A stretch of 64,000 nt of DNA from Cranoglanis bouderius (GCA_023630585.1 CM042558.1:17268300-17332299), one strand, 5' to 3'. Positions 1 through 36,138 are shown, numbered from the stretch's first letter. Notes: generated from the sequence alone by a model not told the origin. Program-made: numbers and translations.

Positions 1-23
1 ACATCAAATAAATAAAAAAATAA

Positions 24-151
<128 letters not shown>

Positions 152-280
152 TTATTATAAACACGGATTTCAGTAATAAACGCTTTAATTACCTTATATA
201 TTTTTTATTGAGCATTAATTCATTTCATTCATTAATTCAATTCCAGAGTGCCCTAATTATTGGCCTCCGTCCCATGAAAG

Positions 281-586
281 AGGCGTGGCCTCTGTGTCTC
301 AGTCCTAATGAAGGAGGTGTGGCCTCTGTGCCTCAGTCTTAATGAAGGAGGCGTGGCCTCTGTGCCTCAGTCCTAATGAAGAAGGCGTGGCCTCTGTGCC
401 TCCATCCTGTCTAAGGAGGCGTGGCCTCTGTGCCTCAGTCCTAATGAAGGAGGTGTGGCCTCTGTGCCTCAGTCTTAATGAAGGAGGCGTGGCCTCTGTG
501 CCTCAGTCCTAATGAAGAAGGCGTGGCCTCTGTGCCTCCATCCTGACTAAGCAGGCGTGGTCTCTGTGGCTCAGTACTAATTAAAG
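281..586. repeat. 34-bp minisatellite with 136-bp higher-order period
   Basis: Nine units start at 281, 315, 349, 383, 417, 451, 485, 519 and 553, all exactly 34 bp apart, around the core GGCGTGGCCTCTGTGCCTCA. Four-unit blocks 315-450 and 451-586 are almost identical, so the array has a 136-bp higher-order repeat. Degenerate units continue to about 640. Confidence 0.95.
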
Positions 587-951
587 TGTGGCGTCAGTGT
601 CACAGTTTTAATTAAGGAGGTGAGGATTCTGTGTCTGTAAGCTGATTAGTGTTTGTAGCTCTAAAATTCTAACACCTCTACGTCATGTCTGATGTGTTTA
701 TTTTTGAGTGTTTATTCACACTGACAGCATGTCAAATTTAGAAGTGATTATTGTTAAAAACAGCTTTAAATGCTTTACTGTATGATTTATACATTATGAA
801 TGATATGTGTGATGTTTTCATTCTCCCCGGCACGTGTGCAACAAATTTCAGTACGTGCCTTGGGGCAGAGTTGAATTATTCGCTTCAGGCGTGTGTGCGC
901 GCAGAAAGTGTTTACATTCTGTCTCTGGCTGCCAGCTGATTTCTAAACACC

Positions 952-991
<40 letters not shown>

Positions 992-1139
992 TGAGTGAGT
1001 GAGTGTGTGCTGTGTCTCTGACAGTAATGCGTCGTGGCAGTAAATCAGAGCCGCACGCATTCAGATTCCTTAAATAGCTGTGTGAATAAACCTAGATCTC
1101 CTCAAGATGACGTGATCGTCGCATCTCATCAGGCCGTCC

Positions 1140-1171
<32 letters not shown>

Positions 1172-2040
1172 TTGTGTGTGAGAGCTGGTTTTGATAGGAA
1201 ATAAATGCTTGAAGGGAGCAAAACTATCCAAGAGGCAGAGTAAGATAATTTGGCTTAAAACGATTAAATAGAACAAAACAAAGCAAAACAAAAGCTGGAA
1301 GTAGGCCGAGTTGCTGCATCTTACATGCAAATCACTGAGCAGTAATATTTATCTCAGGAGGTGAAACTGTAGTGCAAGTCCCTCGATTCATTTCTGATTC
1401 ATCTTCTACCTTTATAGGCCTGATGTAAGTGTAAAGAAACACATTCCTAACCTTTTTTTGGACAAATGACCTTTGTGTTGCCTGATGTAAGAAAACTGGA
1501 TCAGAATGAATGTGTGTTGTTTAAGACATAAAATATAATAAATTATCAAAATATGCTTCCTACAAGTCACTTGTTAGGAATTCATTCGCAACAGACACTA
1601 ACTGAGGCTCTTTTTTCTGTAGTTGAATCTCAAATGTTATTCTCTTGGGCACATATGCGCTCTAAACTGTAGTATGCTCTACCCTCTGTAGTGAGCATAT
1701 GTATCCCCCGTTTGGGATTCGGTTTTGTTGTGTTAGGAAATGTAAAATCTAGTTAAGTATCAATGAAAGTAAAATATTTTCGGTAAACGAAGAAAATCTG
1801 AAACACTACAGTTTATGATAAAATTATGATTTTTAGTCACCTCCTGTGATTAATCCAAAAGACAAAGACTAACCCATCATGGGATGGGATGATGTCATCA
1901 CACAATACTGCAACAAAAGAACAATGAAAACAGGTCATTTTGAGACAGTTAAATTTCCACTGCACATTGTGGAACGTCCGACAAACGTTATTTCCCGTTA
2001 TCGCTTAGATTATAGCAGCTGCAAAACAGTTCCCTCACCA
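587..2040. other. intergenic flank, no gene seen
   Basis: AT-rich sequence with GT/GA microsatellites at 953-1008 and 1145-1180. Short frames here are not conserved in any recognisable way. Confidence 0.6.
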
Positions 2041-2049
2041 ACATTCACA

Positions 2050-2290
2050 TTTCTCTCTCTCTCTCTCTCTCTCTCATTGGTGACACTGGTGACACTGGAG
2101 ACTCCTTCCATAAATGTTAAATATTTACATAATATGGAAATCTTGACCATAGCAGTGATTATGGATTATAGTTCTTGAAAATTGGTGTTAAGTAAGGAAT
2201 GAAACACTTTGGGTGTGCTGTTACACGAAAATAATCCACGACGGAGTAGTGTGACGCGGCCAAAGTTGATTAATTTCTTTTCACAGCTAG
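2050..2290. repeat. family B repeat fragments
   Basis: A TC microsatellite (2052-2074) is followed by ACTGGAGACTCCTTCCATAA, the reverse complement of the family B core. An end-like segment, AATAATCCACGACGGAGTAG, lies at about 2229 and matches family B tails elsewhere. It is fragmentary and rearranged. Confidence 0.5.
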
Positions 2291-2299
2291 TGTTTTATT

Positions 2300-3370
2300 C
2301 ATTTATTTAAACCAGAGCAAACCTTCCTGTGTCTGTTATCTCATACTTTTGACGTCTTTCACTATTATTCCAAAATGGTGAAGCTAACTTGAGAAAGGCG
2401 AGTACACGTGTCTACCTTCTGACAGGTATGTATTATGTACGATGCACTTTCTATGCTGATGTTTTCTCTCTTACACAGTGAGACACTCAGGCTTCATCGT
2501 CTCAAAGCACTTCTGACAACTCCAATTCCAACAGACACCCTATAACCATAAAGTAGCTCACACCCCGAGCACAACCGCTTTCTCTTCATGATGAACACAA
2601 ACACCTCGGAGCTGTCCGTCCTCTCATCTTTCCCTGGACTTCGCCCAAAGCTCACAGATGAAACGAGTCCGGCTGACGTCTGCTGCTCTCAATCCTGTCC
2701 GACACGCTGGCCGTGCCATGAAAACATGCCCGTGGACGGAGAACCCGGCCAGCTGAGGCGAGTGGCAACCCCAAGGCTGGTGTGTTATCGGGTGCTGTCA
2801 CATTGGCTCCTCCCCTGGCACACCGGGGAGTGCCGGAGGTCCAGGACTCCGTGCTGTCTCTGGCTAATCTTACAAAGGTTTCGGTCAATACAGCCTGCAG
2901 TGAATAACGGGGTTCCAGAGATAACAGGCGACATCATCGGCATACACCAAAAAAAAGCCATTTATTCTTTTTAATTTCCCTCTTTTTTATGTTCAAACTC
3001 TTTCTTTACTCTCTCTCATCAGTGAAACACATCCTTAAATTCCACTTTTAACAGTTCAGGAGAGCGAGCATTAATGTTTCTGCATACATGGGTTTGAAGG
3101 ATCACCTTGTTTCTCTCTCTCTCTCACCCTGTCAATCAAAGCGATGCAAGCCAATCAAAAGCATCTGAAAGTTAACACTCTCCTCCAAGTGTGTTCAGCT
3201 GTAGTGTGACTTTATATCAATTAGAAAAGATGTTCTGAATTTTTGGATGATGTGTATGGCACTGTTTCTCAGCCATTTTTAATCAACATCAGGGTAAATG
3301 ACTAAAACCTCACCCGAGACAGAGAAAGCTGTGATGCTTTATCACAGGGTTTTTCTTTTGTTTGTTTGTT
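2300..3370. other. intergenic, no gene recognised
   Basis: A moderately GC-richer patch at 2650-2880 is open in two frames, but neither translation resembles a known protein and no splice or start context supports a gene. Confidence 0.5.
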
Positions 3371-3376
3371 TTTAAA

Positions 3377-3885
3377 AATGGCGGCAGTGCAATGCAAAAA
3401 ATCAAGCAGACACAACGTCGCCTGGTCTTTTTCCAATCTTCAGTCCAGTCTGGGTGCCCACTGTAGCATCAGATTTCCATTCTTGACTGAAAGTTGATCA
3501 GCTGTTGTTGATGTTCTGTGCATTCTGAGATGCTTTTCTGCTCACCACGGTTGTAAAGAGTGGCTATATGAGTTACTGTAGCCTTCCTGTCAGCTTAAAC
3601 CAGTCTGACCTCTGACCTCGCCCATCATCGAGGCATTTCCGCCTGCAGAACTGTCACTCACTGGACTTTTTTTTTTTTTCACAACATTCTGTCTAAAGAG
3701 GTTTGTTTATATGAAAGTCGCAGGACATCAGCAGTTTAAAATACTCAAACCAGCCCATCTGGCAACAACAATCATGTCATGGTCAAAGTCTCTGAGATCA
3801 CATTTGTCCCCATTCTGATGTTGTTGTGAACATTAAGCTCTTGACCTGTATCTGCAGGATTTAATGTGACTGGCTGACTGGAGTG
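3377..3885 (-). mobile_element. Tc1/mariner-like transposon remnant
   Basis: On the minus strand this matches the 5' untranslated and N-terminal transposase part of a common fish Tc1-like element. Landmarks on the plus strand are TGCTCACCACGGTTGTAAAG (near 3540), CAAACCAGCCCATCTGGCAAC (near 3748) and CATGGTCAAAGTCTCTGAGA. Many stops and indels make it dead. At its left edge, GTGCAATGCAAAAAATCAAG looks like the element's 5' end in the opposite direction, so the copy is rearranged. Confidence 0.8.
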
Positions 3886-3889
3886 TACA

Positions 3890-5330
3890 GCAACAACTTT
3901 TCACAAAAGCCAACTCCAGCCTGCAAAAAGGTAAAGCTGCATGCGATCAGTGCCATGTATGAATTTTTCAGCTTTCCCTTGACATAAACGTGGCCGGCAT
4001 GTCGAGCGTTTTTGGCTGCGGACGAATACAAATTAGACCCGACCAAAGACAAGAGGAATTACAAGAGCGTCTGTTTATCTTCAACTTCAGCTTTGCATGG
4101 CAGAGGCGGACGCCAAAGTGAGACAGCCTCTAAGTGGGCTCCCGGGAGACGGAGAAGGATTTCAACTTTCGCTTTCTTACGAAATCTCTTTGCAGTCACT
4201 TTTAGTCTCTCTGATGCTACGGCCAACCGTGTTGAAAAGAAGCTTCCTCAGTCTGTCGTTCCTGCTGTTTGTTGGCCTTTTTGTCTCTTCATCCAATTAA
4301 ATTTCTCACTCTCACAGACTGTGTATTTACACGTGCCTGATCAAGCCTGAGGAGCCAATCACGGCGAGGCGTAAAGCCGCCAATCAAACCATCGGGCCAA
4401 CCATATGGCGGATTATTATATGTTCAATAAAGCTGCTTCAAAGAAATTCGGTTTTATTTTCCCCACTGCTAATGGTATAGTTTTGTTTTTGCCCCATAAG
4501 TGTTACCATAGTTCAGCGCTTAATTCAGCTGTCTGTTTTTTTTTTTTCCAAAATCATAAACAATTAAGCAGCAGCTCCAGAAAGAAAGTAGCTTTTCTTG
4601 TAGTCTTTCTCTCGCTCTCCACCTCCGCTTCTCTCTCCACTCTCTCGGTGGTATGCTTGTTTTTTGTTCATCCTGTCTGTTGCCCTTTTGTCTCTCTTTC
4701 CCTCCAATTAATCTCTCTGATGGATTTTCCAGGCTCACACTGCACTTTCTGTGAGTCTACCACTCTTTCGACATATATGTGTGTGTTTGTGCCAAGTGAT
4801 CTCCGAGTCCCCCAAGCTTATAACAGTCCCGGCTGTTATATTATATAGCACTTTAAATCCCCCCCGTCCTTACGCACAGCGAGCCGAGTCTGGTGTCTTT
4901 ATAGCTTTTCCGTGTCTCTAAACGCAGTCGCAGTGAAAGTCTCCAGCTTCGAGGAAGCAGCACGTTAAAACCACAAACAAACATCGATCATCGAGTAGAG
5001 AACCGTGTAAGACAGGCAGAAGCGTGAGGTTCATCGTCGGGGCGCAGCGCCCCCTGGAGACCGCAGAGAGAGCAGAGGCATCCACAGTTTATTGTTTAGA
5101 GGTCATGGAGCTCTCGGGACTTAGCTACACAGCTGACGTTTTACCTGAATGAGGACAGCTCTGAGGATAGATCACACACAAGGGGGGAAAAGTGCATATA
5201 AAAAGGAATAAAGGAAGGATAGGGATAAAGGGGTAGGGATAAAGGAGGAGGGAAAACGAAAGGAAAAAGGATTTACATTTGTAAGTAGTGGTTTCACAAA
5301 TGCACCATATTCAGTGAGAGTTGGATATTT
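3890..5330. other. intergenic, no gene recognised
   Basis: Unique-looking AT-rich DNA with pyrimidine-rich stretches near 4600-4720. Open frames are short and give no recognisable protein. Confidence 0.5.
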
Positions 5331-5590
5331 ACACCAACAAGTAGTAGTTATGGCAGTAGAGCAGACACTGGCAAAGAAAAGTAGCTTCAAGAGAGAGAAA
5401 AAGAGGTGCTGGTGAGAGTTCGCTGCTATAAGTGAGAACAGGAACTAACTTGCAGACATTCCACAACATTAATGTAACTAAAAATGGATAAAAACTATGA
5501 CATGTTCTTTAATTAAAAAAAAAAAAGTAATCTTTGGTGAATTGCTGTCGTGTAAGACAAATAACACACTTCAGATTTGGTATCATTAAC
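5330..5590 (+). repeat. family B repeat, internal fragment
   Basis: GAACAGGAACTAACTTGCAG and the following ATGTAACTAAAAATGGATAA correspond to the part of family B seen at 21055-21150 and 30550-30620. Confidence 0.5.
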
Positions 5591-5649
5591 TGTGCTTCAT
5601 CACACAGTGCAAATAACCGTTTAATTCTTTACATATCATTAGTTTAGAA

Positions 5650-6597
5650 TGTAATGTTGTTGGTCAGACTCTGATGTTACCTTTTGTGCTTCAGGTCCAA
5701 GCTGAACACAACACTGACACGCCCATACTCCAGGACGACGACTGTAGGGAACTCTGGGACACTTCGACTGACCTGCAAAACCACCAAACCTCAATCTCAT
5801 AGCGAAATGTGTGGGATTAAAAATAGGCACAAGAATGAACTCTAGTTGAATCGTGCAGCTGAAAGACTGGGTGTGGGTCCTGGGTCAACATCGAGATACT
5901 CGTAGAGGCGTAAACAAACATAAAGAAAAATAATAACAATTGTAACTTTTTGGAAGGAAGCTTAATAATATGTAAAAGGGTTATGGTGGCTTATACTGTC
6001 TGACCGGTCTTCCTGTTACAGATCAGTATAAACATGAGTTTCAGCCAATGCAGAGTGAAGCAATAAGCACAGTGTGATTTTTGGTGGGGTTTTTTTTTTG
6101 CCAAAACATGAAACAGTGGTTAGCTTGTTAGTTATAATACGTTTTGGTTAGCAATGTATTCATAAAAGCAACATCACGTTCACATTGTTAAATAAAAAAA
6201 AGCATAAATCACCCAAGTCCTGTTGGAGAGCCCTATTTTTGGCATTCTACTCCAGTTTTTCTGCCGTATGAAACCTAATATTGGCTCTCACTCATTCCAT
6301 TTTTTGATTTCACACACACACACACACACCCACATGCACACCCAAACCCATATACACCCGTTATACACATCAGTTTCCCTGCACCACTAGCACACAATGC
6401 TCCGTGTCAAACAGCAGATGCTTGCAAGCCTAAAATACCCCTGCCGATATTCCCCAGAGAGCGCTGTGGCATCCTGCAGTATCCAGACCTCCGTAATGAG
6501 ACTCTGAGCTGCGGCACGGCCCAAAGTCCCCTGCGATCCCGGAGCTCAGTGCGCGACACACTGCGGCTCAGATAGATTTATCACAGCTCAGGGAGAG

Positions 6598-6600
<3 letters not shown>
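5650..6600. other. intergenic, no gene recognised
   Basis: AT-rich with a short CA tract at about 6311-6330. The stretch at 6420-6590 is GC-richer but carries no recognisable exon. Confidence 0.5.
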
Positions 6601-6601
<1 letters not shown>

Positions 6602-6676
<75 letters not shown>

Positions 6677-6821
6677 CGTAAGGTCCAAATCAGCGAGCGA
6701 GTCGGTTCTGAGGCGCGCTGACACAGCACGGCCATCCTGCCCAGGGAGAAACACTTCACCACACTCCGCTGGAGAGTCCTAAGAGAGAGAGCGAGAGAGA
6801 AAGAGCGAGAGCGAGAGCAAG

Positions 6822-6862
<41 letters not shown>
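6602..6862. repeat. (CA)n at 6602-6674 and (GA)n-rich tract at 6781-6862
   Basis: Long perfect CA run, a 106-bp unique spacer, then a GA/GC-interrupted purine tract. Confidence 0.95.
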
Positions 6863-6863
<1 letters not shown>

Positions 6864-7498
6864 GGCAGAGAAACAGTGCACCTCCACTCCATTTTGTCAG
6901 CGAACCAAACGCAGATCAATCAAAGTCAGACCCGGCAGCGTGCAAGGTCAAACCCGGCTCCAGTAAATGAAAGCTCTATTAAACTTAAGCTCTGCTGTCT
7001 GGCACACAGCAGCGATGAGTAATTAATTAATGACACCGAGGAAAATTCATGGGAAAATATATGTTGGTTTAAAGTGGAACTTTTATTATAATGCAGTATT
7101 GGGCACACGTTATGGTTTTTCAAAACACTTCAATCCTGTGGTTAGGTTTAAAAGTGTTATAGTATTATAATCATATCATTTCAAAGCTACATTAAAAAAC
7201 TATGATTTTCAATGTTGTCATGCAGTGGGTTTCATTACAATCTTTGTTTAAGGATTCGTTTTTTTCGGATTTTTCTGACCCGGAAATAACCGTGTCCCAT
7301 CCCGGAAACAGCTACTCGTCTCAACTTTACTCTTTTTTCTTAAAATGAAGAGGTGGGGAAATGGAAGACACGTTTGTAATGGTCACTCCGGAAATAACAA
7401 ACTGCTCCTTTAAGTGTTGTATGTTTTGAAAGATGACACTGTTCTACCCTGTGATCATTTCAAGTCGAACCGTGCAACATGGACTAAATAGGATGTTT

Positions 7499-7789
7499 TA
7501 GCGCTTTTCCACCAAACAGTGTGCTGAACAGCTTCGCTCAGCAAATTAACCAAAGTCCCATGATTAACGTTGTCTCAATTTCTACTGCCGCTTTGGAATT
7601 TGGTTACGCTTCTCACCGAGGTACCACGAGAGCCGAGCCAGGACTTACGGGTGGAGCTAGAGATGAATCTACTTATGTCTACCAGACAGTATGACACCCT
7701 TCTTTATTCACACACAGTGTTACGTAAAAAACAGACACACGTACTTCGGATCTGTCCGAGCCGCTAGGCTGTTCGGTTGAAAAGCGCTA
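7499..7789. mobile_element. MITE with TAGCGCTTTTCCACC terminal inverted repeats
   Basis: The left end TAGCGCTTTTCCACC and the reverse complement of the right end TAGCGCTTTTCAACC differ at one of 15 positions. The 290-bp interior has no transposase. The copy sits within the presumed tafa4 3' untranslated or flanking region and contains the AATAAA candidate at 7703-7708. Confidence 0.7.
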
Positions 7790-8225
7790 TGAGCCTCTCT
7801 ATAAATAAAATGGCACAACAAAGAGGGATGAGTTTTAAGGGTACATGTATAGTTTGTATGTTTCATCGACAATCATGAGTGTTTTAAATGTCCCAACAAA
7901 AAAAAATTACATTAATGATCATTTTTCCATCACAGAAGTCTTTGCGTTTTATCAGCGTCCAACCAACAGCGACTTGCATTTGCATGACGTTTCCCTCAGG
8001 ACCTCGTGTGACATGAAGATAAGGAACTATCTGGACAAAAACGAAATTATTCTCGAAAAATGATTTCCAACAAGTTCTAATATCTTACATTGTTATTGTT
8101 ATGATCCTATTTAGCAACTCTAATTAGAAGTCTGAAAAGACTTCAATGATTGACGTGCTCGCCGTGGTCTCGCGTGGATATGAGCTCGCCGCTTTGAACC
8201 TTGGAGATTTTCTTGGCTTGCTCAA

Positions 8226-8370
8226 AAACACACACACACACACACACACACAACACAAGCACATATATATGCACACAAGTGCATGTCTGCACATATATAC
8301 ATGCACAAACACACGGCTATATGCATTTACACACTCACACACTCACACACACACTCGCCAAGGTTGATTC
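8226..8370. repeat. (CA)n and degenerate CA/TA array
   Basis: CA dinucleotides at 8226-8252 followed by interrupted CACATATA and CACTCA runs. Confidence 0.9.
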
Positions 8371-8532
8371 CATCATCCGTATAGTCCCCGCAAAAAAAGC
8401 AACTCCGCTACGTTCCTGTAGAAGTTCAAGTCAGAGAAGTCTCCGCCCACATCCTCCACCACGTTTTTTTTATATAAATAGACGTGGTCCATCATCATGT
8501 CTTTTCATTGTTGTGAGTTTATAACATGGTAT

Positions 8533-8581
8533 ATCCATCCATCCATCTATCCATTTATCCATCCATCCATCCATCCATCCA
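8533..8581. repeat. (ATCC)n tetranucleotide array
   Basis: About twelve ATCC units with two interruptions, in the presumed tafa4 3' untranslated region. Confidence 0.95.
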
Positions 8582-8701
8582 ACGTGTGCTAAATTCCCAG
8601 TCTGGGTGGTATCCGGTGTAATCGGGCTACTTTTCCCAGAATAGAAATCCATGTTAAAGAGTCTTAGGTCTCCTGGAGCCGTGGGGGCAGCCGTGTTCTT
8701 G

Positions 8702-32319
<23,618 letters not shown>

Positions 32320-32329
32320 CCTGATAGAG

Positions 32330-32453
32330 AGACAGACAGACAGACAGACAAACACAAACAGAGTAAGCGAGAGTCAGACAGAAAGGGAGACAGAGTGACA
32401 TGAGAGAGATAAACAAATAGAGATGTAGAGAGAGAGAGAGAGAGAGAGAGAGA
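32330..32453. repeat. (ACAG)n at 32330-32351 and (GA)n at 32430-32453
   Basis: On the tafa4 transcript strand these are TCTG and TC runs that supply the pyrimidine tract of the acceptor at 32321. Confidence 0.85.
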
Positions 32454-32489
32454 TGAGAAAGGGAGAAAAATAATTCAGCACATTTTGCC

Positions 32490-34285
32490 ACTTTCTCTTT
32501 CTGATTCTCCTTCTGTTTCTGAGCCTCTTTCTGATTCTCTTTCTAATTATCTTTCTGAATCTGATTCTCTTTCTAATTCCGATTCTCTTTCTGAATCTGA
32601 TTCTCTTTCTAATTCTCTTTCTGATTCCGATTCTTTTTCTGAATCTGATTCTCTTTCTAATTCCGATTCTCTTTCTGAATCTGATTCTCTTTCTAATTCT
32701 CTTTCTGAATCTAATTATCTTTCTGATTCTGATTCTCTTTCTGATTCTCTTTGTCTTTCTAATTATCTTTCTGATTATAATTATTTTTCTGAATCTGATT
32801 CTCTTTATGATTCTCTTTCTGAATCTGATTCTCCTTCTAATACTCTTTCTGATTCTATTTCTAATTCTGATTATCTTTCTGATTCTGATTCTCTTTCTGA
32901 TTCTCCTTCTGTTTCTGAGCCTCTTTCTAATTCTCTTTCTAATTATCTTTCTGAATCTGATTCTCTTTCTAATTCCGATTCTCTTTCTGAATCTGATTCT
33001 CTTTCTAATTCCGATTCTCTTTCTGAATCTGATTCTCTTTCTGATTCTGATTGTCTTTCTGATTCCGATTCTTTTTCTGAATCTGATTCTCTTTCTAATT
33101 CCGATTCTCTTTCTGAATCTGATTCTCTTTCTAATTCTCTTTCTGATTCCGATTCTTTTTCTGAATCTGATTCTCTTTCTAATTCCGATTCTCTTTCTGA
33201 ATCTGATTCTCTTTTTAATTCTCTTTCTGAATCTAATTATCTTTCTGAATCTAATTCTCTTTCTGATTCTGATTCTCTTTCTGATTCTCTTTGTCTTTCT
33301 AATTATCTTTCTGATTATAATTATTTTTCTGAATCTGATTCTCTTTATGATTCTCTTTCTGAATCTGATTCTCCTTCTAATACTCTTTCTGATTCTATTT
33401 CTAATTCTGATTATCTTTCTGATTCTGATTCTCTTTCTGCTTCTGATTCTCTTTCTGATTCTGATTCTCTTTCTAATTATCTTTCTGATTCGGATTCTCT
33501 TTCTGATTTTCTTTCTCTTTCTGATTCTCTTTCTGAATCTGATTCTCTTTCTGATTCTCTTTCTGAATCTGATTCTCCTTCTAATACTCTTTCTGATTCT
33601 ATTTCTAATTCTGATTCTCTTTCTGAAACTGATTCTCCTTCTAATTATCTTTCTGATTCTTTTTCTAATTCTGATTCTCTTTCTGAATCTGATTCTCTTT
33701 CTGAATCTGATTCTCCTTCTAATTCTCTTTCTGATTCTATTTCTAATTCTGATTCTCTTTCTGATTTTGATTCTCTTTCTGATTCTCTTTCTGATTCTGA
33801 TTCTCTTTCTGAATCTGATTCTCTTTCTAGTTCTGATTCTCTTTCTGAATCTGATTCTCTTTCTGATTCTCTTTCTGAATCTGATTCTCCTTCTAATACT
33901 CTTTCTGATTCTATTTCTAATTCTGATTCTCTTTCTGAATCTGATTCTCCTTCTAATTATTTTCCTGATTCTTTTTCTAATTCTGATTCTCTTTCTGAAT
34001 CTGATTCTCTTTCTGAATCTGATTCTCCTTCTAATTCTCTTTCTGATTCTATTTCTAATTCTGATTCTCTTTCTGATTTTGATTCTCTTTCTGATTCTCT
34101 TTCTGATTCTGATTCTCTTTCTGAATCTGATTCTCTTTCTAGTTCTGATTCTCTTTCTAGTTTAGATTCTCTTTGTGAATCTGATTCTCTTTCTTTTTCT
34201 GATTCTCTTTCTTTTTCTGATTCTCTTTCTGATTCTGATTCTCTTTCTGATTTTAATTCTGATTTTCTTTCTCATTCTGATTCCT
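32490..34285. repeat. 1.8-kb pyrimidine-rich hexamer array (TCTNNN units)
   Basis: Built of hexamers such as TCTGAT, TCTCTT, TCTGAA and TCTAAT. Because the unit is a multiple of three and lacks stops, plus-strand frames stay open for 657 and 452 codons and give SDSLSESDSL-type or LILFLIL-type low-complexity peptides; neither is likely a gene. Blocks recur at offsets of 540 bp (32715-32895 and 33255-33435), 396 bp (32501 and 32897) and 312 bp (33575 onward and 33887 onward). It lies in the tafa4 intron just upstream of the signal exon. Confidence 0.93.
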
Positions 34286-34439
34286 GTCAGTCTCAGCAAT
34301 GGAGGTGTGCAGTTATAAATGAAAGTGTGTTGTTATTATTTATGTTTTCTGTAAAGATGGATGTGGTGCTGCGGTCTCACCCAATGATAATTCTCTCACT
34401 CCAGATCTCCAGATCAACTCGCCTCTGTACTCCACTCAC

Positions 34440-34520
34440 TACACCAGACCTGAGATAGATAGATAGACAGAGAGAGAGCAATAGATAGACAGAGAGAGAG
34501 CGAGAGAGAGAGAGAGTTAA
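34440..34520. repeat. (GATA)n/(GA)n short array
   Basis: AGATAGATAGATAGACAGAG, repeated once, then GA dinucleotides. Confidence 0.85.
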
Positions 34521-34678
34521 ACAGGGTCAGAAAGAAAAAACAGAAAGGATAGGGGATGAAAAAGAAGAAGACAGAGAAAGAGATAGGGAGGCAAGAAAAA
34601 CGTGACAGAGGGGAGGAGTGAAAAAGAAAAGGAGGTAAAGGACACCTTCAGAGACATCTGCCCTGAGGGCTTTAGTTC

Positions 34679-34679
<1 letters not shown>

Positions 34680-34725
<46 letters not shown>

Positions 34726-34802
34726 TGTCTATAGAAAGGAGGACACACATACACCCTCCTCCAGCTGAAGTGCTTGTGTATGTGCTACATGCTTCCTCAT
34801 CT

Positions 34803-34847
<45 letters not shown>

Positions 34848-34960
34848 GTGTGTTGAATCTTTGAATTGTGTGTCTGTGGTCAGGGTGGAATCAGAAATAA
34901 CACAAAAAGAAGTTCTGTAACTATTCCTCACAACACACACACACACACACACACACGCTA
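34680..34960. repeat. (CA)n, (GT)n, (CA)n cluster
   Basis: CA 34680-34723, GT 34806-34852 and CA 34933-34957. Inverted pairs can fold back. Confidence 0.95.
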
Positions 34961-35311
34961 TATTTATATCTGTAAATAACTGTATTTCAGCTCTTCGCTT
35001 CATTTTTGTCAAAATGCCTCCAAACAAAATATACCTTGGCATTATTTTGTGTCATGTATTTGGATCGCAAGTATTGTTTGTAAGTATGAGATGTCTTGTC
35101 CAGCCCTAAGAGGAACCGAGAGTCAAATATGGAGCCGATCCTCATCTTCAGGAGTGTGTGAGTGGAACTGCTGCTGCTCGCTTCTGCCTCCTTGTGGCTG
35201 CAGTGTGTATTATAATTATTTTTAACAAATCAGTGCACTGTATATACATTATGGTATATCACATTTCAGTGTCTTTACACACAGGAGTAATGAGCAGCAT
35301 GTCTCATGATT

Positions 35312-35314
<3 letters not shown>

Positions 35315-35369
<55 letters not shown>

Positions 35370-35479
35370 CAGAAGATAACAGATGCAAAGAAAGAAAGAA
35401 GGAATAGAGATTGTGTATCATGGCAGTGTGATGCATGTATTTAAAAAGAAAAAAAAGCACAGCACACAAATGCATGCCT

Positions 35480-35532
<53 letters not shown>

Positions 35533-35645
35533 CGTGTGCGTGTGCGGCACATTTCCCATTCTCTTTACACAGGCAGGTACAGACTGGACATTTTTTATCA
35601 CCTTTGTATTCTGACACGTTCATTAAAGCTGAGAGATACAATAAC

Positions 35646-35677
<32 letters not shown>

Positions 35678-35876
35678 GGCTGTTTGGTGCGATGATGTCA
35701 GGTCATGATCCTGCCACATCTCTCATGTCTCCTTCTGTTACTTCCTACGAACATGTCTGACTCAGATCTAATGTGTGAAGCCACGTGTTTGTGCTGTACG
35801 AAATACACAGTGAGAAAGAGCACTCACACATACATGAACACACTCTCTGTCTCACACACACACACACACACACACA

Positions 35877-35922
<46 letters not shown>
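35315..35922. repeat. microsatellite cluster (GT)n, (GT)n, (CA)n, (CA)n(CT)n
   Basis: GT 35315-35367, GT 35480-35529, CA 35650-35679, CA 35853-35879 followed by CT to 35922. Confidence 0.95.
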
Positions 35923-35924
<2 letters not shown>

Positions 35925-36050
35925 CTCGTTCTGTATTTATATGGTGTGTTATAGTAAGAGTTGATGAGGAGGAGAGAAGCTGGAGTTCATCCTGGTGAAC
36001 AGTGAGGCCATGTGGATGAAGAGCTTATGAGGATGTTGCTTTGATTTTTG

Positions 36051-36051
<1 letters not shown>

Positions 36052-36138
<87 letters not shown>

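Larger units (their letters stand above)
6863..8701 (-). other. tafa4: tafa4 3' untranslated region and flank (extent uncertain)
   Basis: This is transcript sequence after the tafa4 stop. It contains an ATCC tetranucleotide array, CA repeats and a MITE at 7499-7789. A possible polyadenylation hexamer AATAAA (plus-strand TTTATT at 7703-7708) lies about 1 kb after the stop. No other gene is seen. Confidence 0.4.

Noticed and set aside
281..586. Evenly spaced repeats as a CRISPR array
   Set aside because: Units are contiguous with no unique spacers, and the organism is a vertebrate.
2588..2974. 128-codon ORF downstream of tafa4
   Set aside because: Overlaps an equally open minus-strand frame, low information, no known motif.
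32485..34458. 657-codon serine-rich ORF and overlapping 452-codon leucine-rich ORF as genes
   Set aside because: Both arise from a hexamer array whose period is a multiple of three; no start context, domain or splice structure supports a protein.
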